Source: Glaciecola sp947496235 (lineage in GTDB: Bacteria; Pseudomonadota; Gammaproteobacteria; Enterobacterales; Alteromonadaceae). From it: DNA of 64,000 bases. How positions within the stretch are numbered: position 1 is the stretch's first letter; each line of letters starts with the position of its first letter. Position numbers and translations under genes: made by a program. Location of the stretch: the NCBI RefSeq assembly GCF_050306235.1, contig NZ_JBLWFH010000003.1, positions 372,001 through 436,000 of the forward strand. The letters are read 5' to 3'. Under the pieces are notes generated by a model. It did no database searches, was not told the DNA's origin, and saw nothing but the letters and a program-made list of their open reading frames with translations. Shown piece after piece: positions 18,739 through 27,700 of the stretch.

Positions 18739-19719
18739 TTACTCTTCGTTTTGATTTTCACTCTTACTATTATCCTCAGAAACAGAATCAGCGTCGCTTT
18801 TGTCTTCTGAATCCCTTAATTTCTGTGGCAACATGGAATTTAACTTTTCGCCTCCTTTTGCACCAAAATCCAAAGTGCGTATAGGAAACGGAATTAAAAT
18901 GTCGTTCTCTGCCAAGGTTCTATGCACTGTGGCAACCGCTTGGTGCCTTGCTTCCATAAAACCAACTTCACCCGGATACTTAATCCATAGCCATACCAGC
19001 AAATTAACACTGCTATCTCCGAAGCCCTCAGCAAACACGTTTAAATCATCATGTTTAATAACAAAATCCTTTTCTTTCAGCGCTGAAACAATCACATCTC
19101 TTGCCTTGTCCACATCGTCGGCATAGGAAATACCCACCGGCACTTCAATTCTTCTTTCACCATTAATCGAATAATTGGTCACTATATTTCGAAACAGAAT
19201 TTTGTTAGGAATAATTTCTAACTGACCGTAAAAGGTTTCAACCAAGGTGTTACGCAGATTAATCGCTTTAACGGTCCCAAACACCTTTTCGGCTTCAATT
19301 ACATCGCCAATTTCAAAAGGTTTTCTTATTCCCATGGCGATGCCCGCAATCAAATTTTCTGTCATATCCTGAAATGCAAAACCGATGGCTAGACCTACTA
19401 TGCCTGCACCCGCTAATAACGACGTCACAGTTCCCGTTAAGCCCAAAAATTCTAAGGCGATAAAAATACCTGTAACAAAGATAATGACTTTAAAAATTGC
19501 CGCTAAAAGTCCCGCTATTTGCCTTGAATCAAACACCCGTAGAAGCAGGTTCAGCATTATTTTGCCGGCGATCCGCGAAATTATGGCAAATATGATCGCA
19601 ATCACGATTGCAACGACTAAATTAGGGAGATGTTTGATTAGGGTCTCTGTCCACTTATCCATTTTCTCAAAAATTATCTGCCAAAAATTATTGAGTGACT
19701 TAAGTTCCACTGACACCAT
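18739..19719 (-). CDS. Small-conductance mechanosensitive channel, MscS family
   Basis: Inner-membrane channel that opens under membrane tension during hypo-osmotic shock. About 326 residues: helices in the first 110 residues, the pore-lining TM3 with SLLAGAGIVGLAIGFAFQD, then the MscS beta domain (GIRKPFEIGDVIEAEKVFGTVKAI, LEIIPNKILF) and the alpha/beta C-terminal domain. The final 30 residues are acidic and serine-rich. The start is uncertain: ATG at 19719 has a GGAG too close to it, and TTG at 19725 or GTG at 19710 are alternatives. It heads a probable two-gene unit with the small exported protein. Confidence 0.87.
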   Translation of the reverse strand: MVSVELKSLNNFWQIIFEKMDKWTETLIKHLPNLVVAIVIAIIFAIISRIAGKIMLNLLLRVFDSRQIAGLLAAIFKVIIFVTGIFIALEFLGLTGTVTSLLAGAGIVGLAIGFAFQDMTENLIAGIAMGIRKPFEIGDVIEAEKVFGTVKAINLRNTLVETFYGQLEIIPNKILFRNIVTNYSINGERRIEVPVGISYADDVDKARDVIVSALKEKDFVIKHDDLNVFAEGFGDSSVNLLVWLWIKYPGEVGFMEARHQAVATVHRTLAENDILIPFPIRTLDFGAKGGEKLNSMLPQKLRDSEDKSDADSVSEDNSKSENQNEE

Positions 19720-19934
19720 CTCCAAAATTCTATGATCACACTGATTTATGGACAGTAAGCGAAATTCAAGCCAGACTTAACCTTATGTTTTTACTGAATT
19801 TAATATTTTTTAGGACAGTTTGTTATGAAGAAACTACAAAGGGGTTCGTAATATTTGCACAAACACACAACCAAAGACGATATCGAGCTGAACTTGGTTC
19901 AACCCTTTGATATTTTGATGTGACTTAAGGGGAG

Positions 19935-20813
19935 TTAACTATCGGATTGCACTTGAACCGTTCTGCGCCTTTCAATAGACGGCGTCGCTCCCACGGTTTC
20001 ATGCCAGCGCTTAAAGAATTGTTGAATGATTTTCTGTTTCAATTCGATGCTTTGTTCAACCGGACAGAAAATATCCACACTGATGCAAATTTTGGCGAAT
20101 TGATTCGTTTCAATAGTGAAATTGGGTTGGACCGGAATAAACTCTACATCTAGTCGTTTTTCAATCACCCCTTTGTAACGTTGCGCCACGTCTACAAAGT
20201 CTTTAAAGAACTCCTCAGCGTCTTTGCGCAACTCATCGATAATAGGAAATACATCTACCGTTGGTTCACATGTAATAGTAAAACTACTTAAGGTATAACG
20301 GCGCAAGAAATTTAGATTGCGCACCGGCTTCAACAAAATTTGATTGTTAGGGATGAAAATATGTTTGCCGGTGTAGCTATAGTTATTTTGATCTACTTCT
20401 AAAAGGGTTATTTTTGTCCAGTCAGCAGCGATCACCTCGCCTACCCCATCGGTCATTTGAACCCAATCACCTATTCTAAATGGCCGTGCACTCAGGTAAT
20501 AAAAATAGCCGATGAAACATTGTAAATATTCCTTGGTCGCAAACACTATGGCTACCATGAAGGCCGCAATAGATAGTGCAAATGATTGAATTTCTCCTGA
20601 CCAGAACACTAGTAGTAAAATTACCATACTAACGTTCACGACATTGCGCATTGTGTTCACTTTAGATCTGTAATCTAACCGATTATGTTTTGAGTGCTTC
20701 ACAATCGCACGAGTTAAAATGGCTTTGATCAAAGCAGCTACAATTACGGCTGTAATGGTAAGCACCCCTTTGAACATAGTCGGATCAGCAGTTAAGTCGT
20801 GCAAAATTTTCAT
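19935..20813 (-). CDS. Mechanosensitive ion channel (MscS-like), divergent type
   Basis: A 292-residue MscS-family protein with two or three N-terminal helices, a pore region (SIAAFMVAIVFATKEYLQCFIGYFYY) that departs from the canonical Gly/Ala-rich MscS pore, and the family beta-domain motif RPFRIGDWVQMTDGVGEVI followed by HIFIPNNQIL. The TM3 difference suggests altered gating or ion preference. ATG at 20813 has AAGG at good spacing, better than TTG at 20816. It is separated from the first MscS gene by 215 bp and so probably has its own promoter. Confidence 0.8.
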   Translation of the reverse strand: MKILHDLTADPTMFKGVLTITAVIVAALIKAILTRAIVKHSKHNRLDYRSKVNTMRNVVNVSMVILLLVFWSGEIQSFALSIAAFMVAIVFATKEYLQCFIGYFYYLSARPFRIGDWVQMTDGVGEVIAADWTKITLLEVDQNNYSYTGKHIFIPNNQILLKPVRNLNFLRRYTLSSFTITCEPTVDVFPIIDELRKDAEEFFKDFVDVAQRYKGVIEKRLDVEFIPVQPNFTIETNQFAKICISVDIFCPVEQSIELKQKIIQQFFKRWHETVGATPSIERRRTVQVQSDS

Positions 20814-20890
20814 CAATTACCTTAAAATTCGATGCTGTATAACAGGTTATAAATCAAAATCCATGAGCGCCTAAAAAATATACGCTAATG

Positions 20891-21205
20891 CTATTTTTTG
20901 CCACCACCAAGGCAATTTGGAGATTGCGGGCTTTGTTGTTGTTTTTTGTCCCACTCTTCACAAGTATAGGTATGCAGTGCCAACGCATGCACGGGGCCGG
21001 CCAACTCTTGAGCAACTAATTCGTTTATAAGTCGGTGACGTTGAATCAGGCGTTTACCATTAAAATCATCCGTAACCACGGTGACTTTAAAGTGGGTTTC
21101 TGAATTCGCTGGCACATTATGCATATGGCTTTCATTTTCAACAGATAAAAAGCTCGGAGATAGTGCTTGTTGAATTTTGTCTGTAATTTGGTTTTGAATC
21201 TGCAT
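20891..21205 (-). CDS. bolA: BolA family protein
   Basis: A 104-residue BolA/YrbA-fold protein, involved in iron-sulfur trafficking with monothiol glutaredoxins and in morphology and stress control. Recognisable are the N-terminal helix IQNQITDKIQQAL, the conserved HFKVTVVTDDFNGKRLIQRHRLIN block with the helix-turn-helix-like His-containing motif, and LAGPVHALALHTYTCEEW. The C-terminus (KKQQQSPQSPNCLGGGKK) is an unconserved tail. It lies 7 bp downstream of the AlkB-like gene on the same strand and is probably co-transcribed. Confidence 0.9.
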   Translation of the reverse strand: MQIQNQITDKIQQALSPSFLSVENESHMHNVPANSETHFKVTVVTDDFNGKRLIQRHRLINELVAQELAGPVHALALHTYTCEEWDKKQQQSPQSPNCLGGGKK

Positions 21206-21212
21206 CTGTGTC

Positions 21213-21863
21213 CTACAGTATGATCTGTCTAAAGGTTAAATTTATCCTAGGGGATGCTACCTGTTTTGTCTTATTAATGCCATGGTTCCAATACTCTTGA
21301 GTGCTTCCTCGCATAATTAATAGACTACCATGGTGTAATTCCACTCTGTGTTTTTGTTGATTGATTTTATGAACAAAATCTAAATTTCGCGATTGCCCCA
21401 AACTTACCGAAGCAATTATAGGATATTTCCCCAGCTCTTTTTCATCATCTGAATGAAAACCCATGCTATCCATACCGTCTCTGTATAAATTGGCCAGTAC
21501 AGAGTTAAATTCTGTATTACAGACCTGTTCACATTTGGCTTTTAGCGCCAGTAAAGCGGGTGTCCATGGCTTTGGAAGCATTTTAATTCCCGAATACATA
21601 TAACTGGCATTATGCTCACCATGCCAAGATTGAAGTCTGGGAATTTTACGGGTTTTGCCAAAGAGCACAATGTTATCCCGAGACCAAGGTAACTCCTTAT
21701 GCAGAGTTTCAAAATACTCCCAGGCAGCATCATAGGGCAGCCACTTTCGAGAATAAATTAAATCCGCATCATTGAGCTTTAGCCGCTCAAATTTTGTATC
21801 TTGATCAAAAACAAAGCTTGTCTGCATAGATGAATTTAGAGCCTGCTTATCTTTGGCATTCAT
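21213..21863 (-). CDS. AlkB-like 2-oxoglutarate/Fe(II) dioxygenase
   Basis: A 216-residue AlkB-superfamily enzyme of the ALKBH2/3-like type that would remove methyl lesions from nucleic acid bases by oxidative demethylation. The iron ligands are visible as H137 and D139 in FHSDDE and H194 in WNHGI; the 2-oxoglutarate-binding arginines are R206 in SPRINLTFR and R212. The NLY motif (125-127) and the segment IASVSLGQSRNLDF fit the family. ATG at 21863 starts the bolA unit. It is divergent from rlmG across a 53-bp gap. Confidence 0.88.
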   Translation of the reverse strand: MNAKDKQALNSSMQTSFVFDQDTKFERLKLNDADLIYSRKWLPYDAAWEYFETLHKELPWSRDNIVLFGKTRKIPRLQSWHGEHNASYMYSGIKMLPKPWTPALLALKAKCEQVCNTEFNSVLANLYRDGMDSMGFHSDDEKELGKYPIIASVSLGQSRNLDFVHKINQQKHRVELHHGSLLIMRGSTQEYWNHGINKTKQVASPRINLTFRQIIL

Positions 21864-21916
21864 ATTTTAAAATAGATGGTACAATCGGGGTAGTTTATCA
21901 TTAATGAGTAAGTGTT

Positions 21917-23074
21917 TTGAGTAAAACAAGCGTTGAGATAGCTGGAAAACAATTAGTGCTATCTCGATTTCCTGTCACTAGAGATAATTCTTTGCAAGCT
22001 TGGGATTCTGCAGATGAATTATTAATTGATCATATCAACAATGAAATTGATCAGAATGACCTCCAAAATATGTTGATTTTTAATGATGATTTTGGCGCTC
22101 TCACCTGCTATTTCGCTGAATTTCAGCCAACTTTTGTGTCTGATTCTTTCATGAGCCATTGCGGTACAAAAAAAAATCTTGCTCAAAATAACATTCAACA
22201 AGAGATTGCTTTTTGTGATGTCTTAAACTTTGAGTCGTACTGCAAAAATAAGCCAAAGCTTGTGGTAATTAAAATCCCTAGGACGCTAGCTCTGTTAGAA
22301 CAGATATTAATCAGTTTATCACCCTTGCTGACGGAAAGTACCCAGATCATAGGTGCGGCGAAAACCAAAATGGTGACAAACTCTGTGTTGAAACTTTTTG
22401 AGCGCCATATTGGTAAGACCAATACATCTCTAGCAGTCAAAAAATCCAGATTGATTTTTGCTCAACCCGCACTTTTAACCCATAAAGAATCGCCTTATCC
22501 GACCGTGGTGAATGACCCAGATATTTGTTTCGAACTTTACAATCATGCAAATGTGTTTTGTCGCGACCAATTAGATATTGGGGCTCGTTTTCTGCTAAAG
22601 CATTTTCCTAAAAACCACCAGAACACCTCCGCTAAAGTCATAGATCTAGGTTGTGGAAATGGAGTGCTAGGGACAGCATTTAGTTTACTTAATCCTGAAT
22701 GTGAGCTGACCTTTGTGGATGAATCTTTTATGGCAGTGGCTTCTGCAAAACTAACGTTTGAGAAAGCATGCAAAAATAGACAAGCTAATTTCGTTGTTAG
22801 TCATTGTTTAAGTAGTTTACCCTCTTCTGATAAAGGAAATATCGACCTAGTACTCTGTAATCCGCCCTTTCACCAACAAAATACCATTACAGATGAAATC
22901 GCTTGGAGCATGTTCAGCGATGCATATAAATTTCTGAAAATAGGTGGAGAATTAAGAATTGTTGCCAATCGGCATCTAGATTATATGAGTAAATTACGTA
23001 AACTATTTGGCGGCGCTAAAGTCATAACCAGCAATAAAAAATTTACAATTTTAAGTGCAACAAGGAGAAATTAA
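21917..23074 (+). CDS. rlmG: 23S rRNA (guanine-1835-N2)-methyltransferase
   Basis: A 385-residue SAM-dependent methyltransferase with the two-domain RsmC/RlmG layout: a degenerate N-terminal methyltransferase-like half and a catalytic C-terminal half with the SAM motif DLGCGNGVLG (about 243-252) and NPPF (315-318). The C-terminal NRHLDYMSKLRKLFG and NKKFTILSA are the RlmG signature, favouring it over RsmC. The start is TTG at 21917, giving LSRFPVTRDNSLQAWDSADE as expected for the RlmG N-terminus; the nearby ATG at 21904 is out of frame and encodes only six codons. The next gene overlaps its stop codon by one base (TAATG). Confidence 0.87.
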   Translation: MSKTSVEIAGKQLVLSRFPVTRDNSLQAWDSADELLIDHINNEIDQNDLQNMLIFNDDFGALTCYFAEFQPTFVSDSFMSHCGTKKNLAQNNIQQEIAFCDVLNFESYCKNKPKLVVIKIPRTLALLEQILISLSPLLTESTQIIGAAKTKMVTNSVLKLFERHIGKTNTSLAVKKSRLIFAQPALLTHKESPYPTVVNDPDICFELYNHANVFCRDQLDIGARFLLKHFPKNHQNTSAKVIDLGCGNGVLGTAFSLLNPECELTFVDESFMAVASAKLTFEKACKNRQANFVVSHCLSSLPSSDKGNIDLVLCNPPFHQQNTITDEIAWSMFSDAYKFLKIGGELRIVANRHLDYMSKLRKLFGGAKVITSNKKFTILSATRRN

Positions 23075-23679
23075 TGGGTAAATTTATCGCCCTCTGTTTT
23101 TTAGTCAGCGCGATTTTCACATCGTCAGCCTACGCAGATAAAAAGGACTTAGGTGAAAGTGTACAGCCCAATAATTATTATCCAAGAGTTCAATTTGAAA
23201 CAACCTTGGGAAATATTACCGTAGAACTTAATCGACGACGTGCGCCCATCACGGTGAATAACTTTTTACGCTATGTAAAAATTGGGCAATACGATAACAC
23301 CATTTTCCATCGCATTGTCTATGACTATATTATTCAAGGCGGCGGTTATTCCCCTGAATTTGAATTGAAAATGCAGTTTGCGCCTATTTTTAATGAGTCA
23401 GGCAATGGCCTTAAAAATGAACAATACAGCATTGCAATGGCACGCCAATCAGATCCCCACTCAGCTGTTCGACAATTCTTTTTCAACGCTCAAGACAATG
23501 ATAACTTAGATCCAGGCAAAGATTGGGGCTATACGGTTTTCGGCTATGTTGTAGAAGGCACCGAACTGATTGATAAAATGGCTGTAGTAGAAACCGAGCT
23601 CAATATGGTTTCAATGTTTAGCGACGTGCCTGTAGAACCTATCATACTAAAAAAAGTTACCATCTTACCTGAAGCTTGA
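23074..23679 (+). CDS. Periplasmic peptidyl-prolyl cis-trans isomerase, cyclophilin type
   Basis: A 201-residue PpiA-like cyclophilin that assists folding of exported proteins. Signal peptide ends near SAYA-DKKD. Core motifs are ITVELNRRRAPITVNNFLRYV, the active-site FHRIVYDYIIQGGG, QFFFNAQDN and GYTVFGYVVEGTELIDKM. It is translationally coupled to rlmG (TAATG overlap). Length fits the single-domain periplasmic family. Confidence 0.87.
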   Translation: MGKFIALCFLVSAIFTSSAYADKKDLGESVQPNNYYPRVQFETTLGNITVELNRRRAPITVNNFLRYVKIGQYDNTIFHRIVYDYIIQGGGYSPEFELKMQFAPIFNESGNGLKNEQYSIAMARQSDPHSAVRQFFFNAQDNDNLDPGKDWGYTVFGYVVEGTELIDKMAVVETELNMVSMFSDVPVEPIILKKVTILPEA

Positions 23680-23904
23680 TTTACACACCTATCAAGGGCT
23701 GTAAAAGCATTTACCGCTAGTTTATGACAGCCCATCACCCTTTTCAATTTGACAAAAGTCCTTGTTCAAATTGCATAATCTACTGCTTTATAGTTAAAAA
23801 AAAACGAACTATTTAAGCCCTTTATCAGTTCAATATGAACAACATTGGTCTAAAGTAGTGACCATAGAGTAAGTATGTTACTGGCATTTTGCATAAGGAG
23901 TTCC

Positions 23905-25545
23905 ATGAAAGCATCTGATTTAATGGTGAAGGCACTTGAAGCTGAAGGCGTAGAGTTTATTTTCGGCATACCAGGTGAAGAAAATCTGGATTTACTAGAG
24001 TCACTACGTGAATCCAGCATAAAGTTAATATTAACTAGACACGAACAAGGCGCCGGCTTTATGGCCGCTACTTATGGCAGATTGACCGGTAAGGTTGGCG
24101 TGTGCATCTCCACGCTAGGACCAGGGGCAACTAACTTAGTAACCAGTGCCGCTTACGCGCAATTGGGAGCGATGCCAATATTAATGATAACTGGCCAAAA
24201 ACCTATAAAGACCAGTAAACAAGGGCGTTTTCAAGTTATCGACGTTGTCGATATGATGCGACCAATTACCAAATACACAACTCAGGTTGTCAGCGGCGAT
24301 CGCATTCCATCGGTTGTTAGAGAGGCTTTTAGAATTGCCAGTGAAGAGCGCCCAGGCGCTGTGCATATTGAACTTCCTGAAGATATCGCTGACGAGGAAA
24401 CCAAGGCATCCTTGATCCCCCCAAGTGTGGTAAGGCGCCCGATTGCTGAGTACAAGGCGATCAATAAAGCGGTTGAAATGATTGAAAAAGCAAAGTCGCC
24501 TTTACTGTTAATTGGCGCAGGTGCCAACCGTAAACTGACAGCAAAAATGCTACGTGAATTCGTGGATAAAACTGGCATTCCTTTTATCACTACTCAAATG
24601 GGTAAAGGCGTAATTGATGAAACCGATCCCTTGTTTGTCGGCAACACCGCCTTATCCAGCGGAGACTTCGTGCACCGCGCAATCAAAAGAGCTGATTTGA
24701 TTATAAACGTTGGACACGATGTTGTGGAAAAACCACCTTTCTTCATGGAAAGCAATGGTCAAAAAGTTATTCATATTAATTTTGATTCTGCGGCAGTCGA
24801 CCCAGTTTATTTTCCGCAGTTAGAAGTGGTCGGCGACATTGCTAATAGTATTTGGCAAGTTAAAGAAGCGATTCAATCCCAGCCACATTGGAAACTAGAC
24901 TTTTATAAAGATGTGCATGATGCCTATTGTGAGCATAGAACTCAGGCAGAAAAAGACGACAGATTCCCTATATTACCTGAGCGATTAGTCAAAGAAGTTC
25001 GCGAATCAATGCCCAACGATGGAATTGTAACCCTTGATAATGGCGTGTATAAAATCTGGTTTGCCAGAAACTACGCAGCAAACTTCCCCAATACGTTACT
25101 TCTTGATAATGCGCTAGCCACCATGGGAGCAGGCTTACCATCAGCCATGGCCGCAAAATTAGTTTACCCTGACAAAGCTGTATTATCGGTGTGTGGTGAC
25201 GGCGGCTTTATGATGAACAGTCAGGAATTAGAAACCGCGGTACGACTGAATTTACATATAGTGGTAATTATTTTACGCGACGATGCTTATGGCATGATTA
25301 AATGGAAACAAGCCAATATGGGATTTGGAAACTTCGGTTTAGATTATGGTAACCCAGATTTTGTGAAATACGTTGAAAGTTACGGTGGCAAAGGCTGGAG
25401 AGTCAATTCTGTCGCCGAATTAGGCAATAGAATCAAGGAGTGTTTATCAGATCATGCTGTCCATCTTATTGATGTTGCAGTTGATTACAGTCTGAATGAC
25501 CAAACGCTGAACAAAACAATCAAAGAATTAAGTGAAAAACTTTAA
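23905..25545 (+). CDS. Acetolactate synthase large subunit-like ThDP enzyme
   Basis: A 546-residue thiamine diphosphate enzyme of the acetolactate synthase family. The catalytic glutamate is E47 in RHEQGAG, and the ThDP/Mg motif is GDGGFMMN at about residue 431. Strong family blocks include FGIPGEENLD, GRLTGKVGVCISTLGPGATN and the central FAD-type domain. The absence of a regulatory small-subunit gene suggests a catabolic AlsS/IlvX-like or other pyruvate/aldehyde-condensing role, not the valine pathway enzyme. ATG at 23905 is preferred because AAGGAG precedes it; a start 30 bp upstream is possible. An aldehyde dehydrogenase gene follows after 9 bp, implying a shared pathway. Confidence 0.8.
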   Translation: MKASDLMVKALEAEGVEFIFGIPGEENLDLLESLRESSIKLILTRHEQGAGFMAATYGRLTGKVGVCISTLGPGATNLVTSAAYAQLGAMPILMITGQKPIKTSKQGRFQVIDVVDMMRPITKYTTQVVSGDRIPSVVREAFRIASEERPGAVHIELPEDIADEETKASLIPPSVVRRPIAEYKAINKAVEMIEKAKSPLLLIGAGANRKLTAKMLREFVDKTGIPFITTQMGKGVIDETDPLFVGNTALSSGDFVHRAIKRADLIINVGHDVVEKPPFFMESNGQKVIHINFDSAAVDPVYFPQLEVVGDIANSIWQVKEAIQSQPHWKLDFYKDVHDAYCEHRTQAEKDDRFPILPERLVKEVRESMPNDGIVTLDNGVYKIWFARNYAANFPNTLLLDNALATMGAGLPSAMAAKLVYPDKAVLSVCGDGGFMMNSQELETAVRLNLHIVVIILRDDAYGMIKWKQANMGFGNFGLDYGNPDFVKYVESYGGKGWRVNSVAELGNRIKECLSDHAVHLIDVAVDYSLNDQTLNKTIKELSEKL

Positions 25546-25554
25546 GGACATAGA

Positions 25555-26988
25555 ATGCTAGCAGATAAATATCCCTATTATTTGGCGAATGAACCGATTT
25601 ATGCAAATACTGACCTTAGTGTTGTTGACAAATATACTCAAGAAACCGCTACCAAAGTAGCGATGGCAGATGCCAGCGTCATCGATAAGGCAATTGCTGC
25701 GGCAGAAGCTGCGCAACCAGAAATGACCAAGATGCCGCCTTATAAGCGCCAGCAAATTTTAGAACATTGTATAAAGCGGTTTAAAGAACGCGCTGATGAA
25801 TTGGCTGATGCTTTGTGTATCGAAGCGGGAAAACCGATTAAAGATGCCAGAGGTGAGGTTACGCGCCTGATTGATACTTTCAAAATTGCGGCTGAAGAAG
25901 CGGTGCGTATTAATGGTGAAGTGACCAATCTGGAAATTACCGAACGAGCGAAAGGCTATACTGGCATGTATAAACGAGTGCCTATAGGCCCTTGCTCCTT
26001 TATTTCACCGTTTAACTTTCCGTTAAACTTAACTGCGCATAAAGTAGCACCAGCTATTGCAGCAGGCTGTACCTTCATTTTAAAACCTGCTAGTCGCACT
26101 CCCATAGGTGCTTTGATAATTGGTGAAATTTTAGCTGAAACTGACTTGCCAAAGGGTGCATTTTCAATCTTACCTTGTAGTAGAGACGGAGCAGACTTAT
26201 TCACTACAGATGAGCGTCTTAAGCTGTTGAGTTTCACTGGCTCTCCTGATGTCGGTTGGGCACTTAAAGCAAAGGCCGGGAAGAAACCTGTGGTGTTAGA
26301 ATTAGGCGGAAACGCCGCTGTGGTTGTGGATCATGACACCGATTTAGAAGACGCAATTGAGCGCATTATTTTTGGCGCTTATTATCAGTCAGGACAAAGT
26401 TGTATCGGCGTTCAGCGAATTTTAGTGCACACTTCATTGTACGATGATTTTAAAGCCCGCTATGTGAAAAAAGTTTCAGCTTTAGTGCATGGTAATCCTC
26501 ACAGCGAAGAGACTTTCGTCGGGCCTATGATTGCGCCATCAGAAGCTGAGCGCTTGGAAAATTGGATCAATGAAGCCAAAGATAAAGGTGCCAGTGTGCT
26601 TTGCGGTGGTGAACGAGACGGCGCAATGTTGCAAGCCACGGTGTTAGAAAATGTCCCTCGCGAATGTAAGATAGTATCAGAAGAAGCCTTTGGTCCTGTG
26701 TCTGTGCTCAGTCAATTTTCAGATTTCGATGAAGCGCTAGCGCGTGTTAATGATTCCCAATTTGGACTGCAAGCCGGTATTTTCACTCGGGACATCTACA
26801 AAGCCCATAAAGCATGGGATGTATTAGAAGTTGGCGGTGTCGTTATTGGTGATGTGCCCAGTTGGCGAGTCGACAACATGCCTTATGGCGGTGTTAAGGA
26901 TTCAGGGCTTGGCCGCGAAGGTATTCGTTATGCCATTGAAGATATGACCGAACTGCGTTTAATGGTATTGCGTACGCCGCAAAAATAA
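25555..26988 (+). CDS. NAD(P)-dependent aldehyde dehydrogenase
   Basis: A 477-residue aldehyde dehydrogenase superfamily protein. Motifs are FNFPLNLTAHKVAPAIAAGC, the general-base glutamate E249 in ELGGN, and the nucleophile C283 in GQSCIGVQR, with SFTGSPDVG in the nucleotide-binding part and EEAFGPV in the oligomerisation region. It resembles the phosphonoacetaldehyde/glyceraldehyde-3-phosphate-type branch, but the substrate is not deducible. It lies 9 bp after the acetolactate-synthase-like gene and is surely in the same operon; together they may oxidise an aldehyde linked to a ThDP-dependent condensation or cleavage. Confidence 0.85.
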   Translation: MLADKYPYYLANEPIYANTDLSVVDKYTQETATKVAMADASVIDKAIAAAEAAQPEMTKMPPYKRQQILEHCIKRFKERADELADALCIEAGKPIKDARGEVTRLIDTFKIAAEEAVRINGEVTNLEITERAKGYTGMYKRVPIGPCSFISPFNFPLNLTAHKVAPAIAAGCTFILKPASRTPIGALIIGEILAETDLPKGAFSILPCSRDGADLFTTDERLKLLSFTGSPDVGWALKAKAGKKPVVLELGGNAAVVVDHDTDLEDAIERIIFGAYYQSGQSCIGVQRILVHTSLYDDFKARYVKKVSALVHGNPHSEETFVGPMIAPSEAERLENWINEAKDKGASVLCGGERDGAMLQATVLENVPRECKIVSEEAFGPVSVLSQFSDFDEALARVNDSQFGLQAGIFTRDIYKAHKAWDVLEVGGVVIGDVPSWRVDNMPYGGVKDSGLGREGIRYAIEDMTELRLMVLRTPQK

Positions 26989-27009
26989 GGGAATAATCTA
27001 ATCGTCTTT

Positions 27010-27035
27010 GCAGCAAAACAACCAAGTTTTGCTGC
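27010..27035. terminator. Terminator hairpin between converging genes
   Basis: A 10-bp stem GCAGCAAAAC / GTTTTGCTGC with a 6-base loop lies 21 bp after the aldehyde dehydrogenase stop, followed shortly by a T-rich stretch. It probably ends the + strand operon and may also serve the minus-strand gene at 27059. Confidence 0.7.
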
Positions 27036-27058
27036 TCCTTAGTCTTTTTAAAATTAAT

Positions 27059-27700
27059 TTACCACTGAAGTCCAAGATGGTTATTTAATTCTGTCAGTAA
27101 TAATGTCTCAATTTCGTCCTGCAAAATTGCACCGCGGGGATATTTGGGTGCCAATAAATCATTAACAATAACAGCAGAGTCCCAGCCCTTTGTATGTTGC
27201 ATAAAGAAGCGTACTTCTTGAAGCCCTCCTACTTGGTAGCAGCCAGCTAGACAAGTTAGTACATAAGATAAGTAAACAGGGTAATCTGTTGTAGAGGGGT
27301 AAACTTCTAACGATTCACAAATATAAATGTCAGCGGTCGAAAAATAATCTTGTAACGAATTGGGGATTTCACTTTCTATTGTTGGAAATGTGATCTCATC
27401 TACTGTTATTTTTGTGAATTTATAATCTCGTTCCCGCAATGAAAATTCTGATGAAAATTGCATGGGTACCAGATGAGCGTTTAATTGTCGCCCTTTAGTC
27501 TTAGTTGCGCCTACGTATGTTTGCTGTTCATGAAAACCTCTAGTAATCCATGCTCTAGACCAATCTTTAATAGTCACAGGGAGTACACTTGTGTATACCT
27601 TTGAGTAAATTTCTCTACTCTGTTGACTCAATAATGAGCCATATCCTGCTATAAGAACTTTGTCTTTAGTTGCATTGAGGAAGTGAGAATAATCAGTCAT
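27059..27700 (-). CDS. Gamma-glutamylcyclotransferase-like protein
   Basis: A 213-residue protein of the GGCT/AIG2 fold. The diagnostic substrate-binding loop GYGSLL occurs at residues 19-24 and the candidate catalytic glutamate lies in FSLRERDYKFTKI. The middle (TADIYICESLEVYP) and the C-terminal half are longer than in the minimal family. The reaction would be release of 5-oxoproline from a gamma-glutamyl compound; this is by family only. Its start overlaps the end of epmA by 8 bp, so it is the last gene of the efp-side minus-strand group. Confidence 0.72.
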   Translation of the reverse strand: MTDYSHFLNATKDKVLIAGYGSLLSQQSREIYSKVYTSVLPVTIKDWSRAWITRGFHEQQTYVGATKTKGRQLNAHLVPMQFSSEFSLRERDYKFTKITVDEITFPTIESEIPNSLQDYFSTADIYICESLEVYPSTTDYPVYLSYVLTCLAGCYQVGGLQEVRFFMQHTKGWDSAVIVNDLLAPKYPRGAILQDEIETLLLTELNNHLGLQW

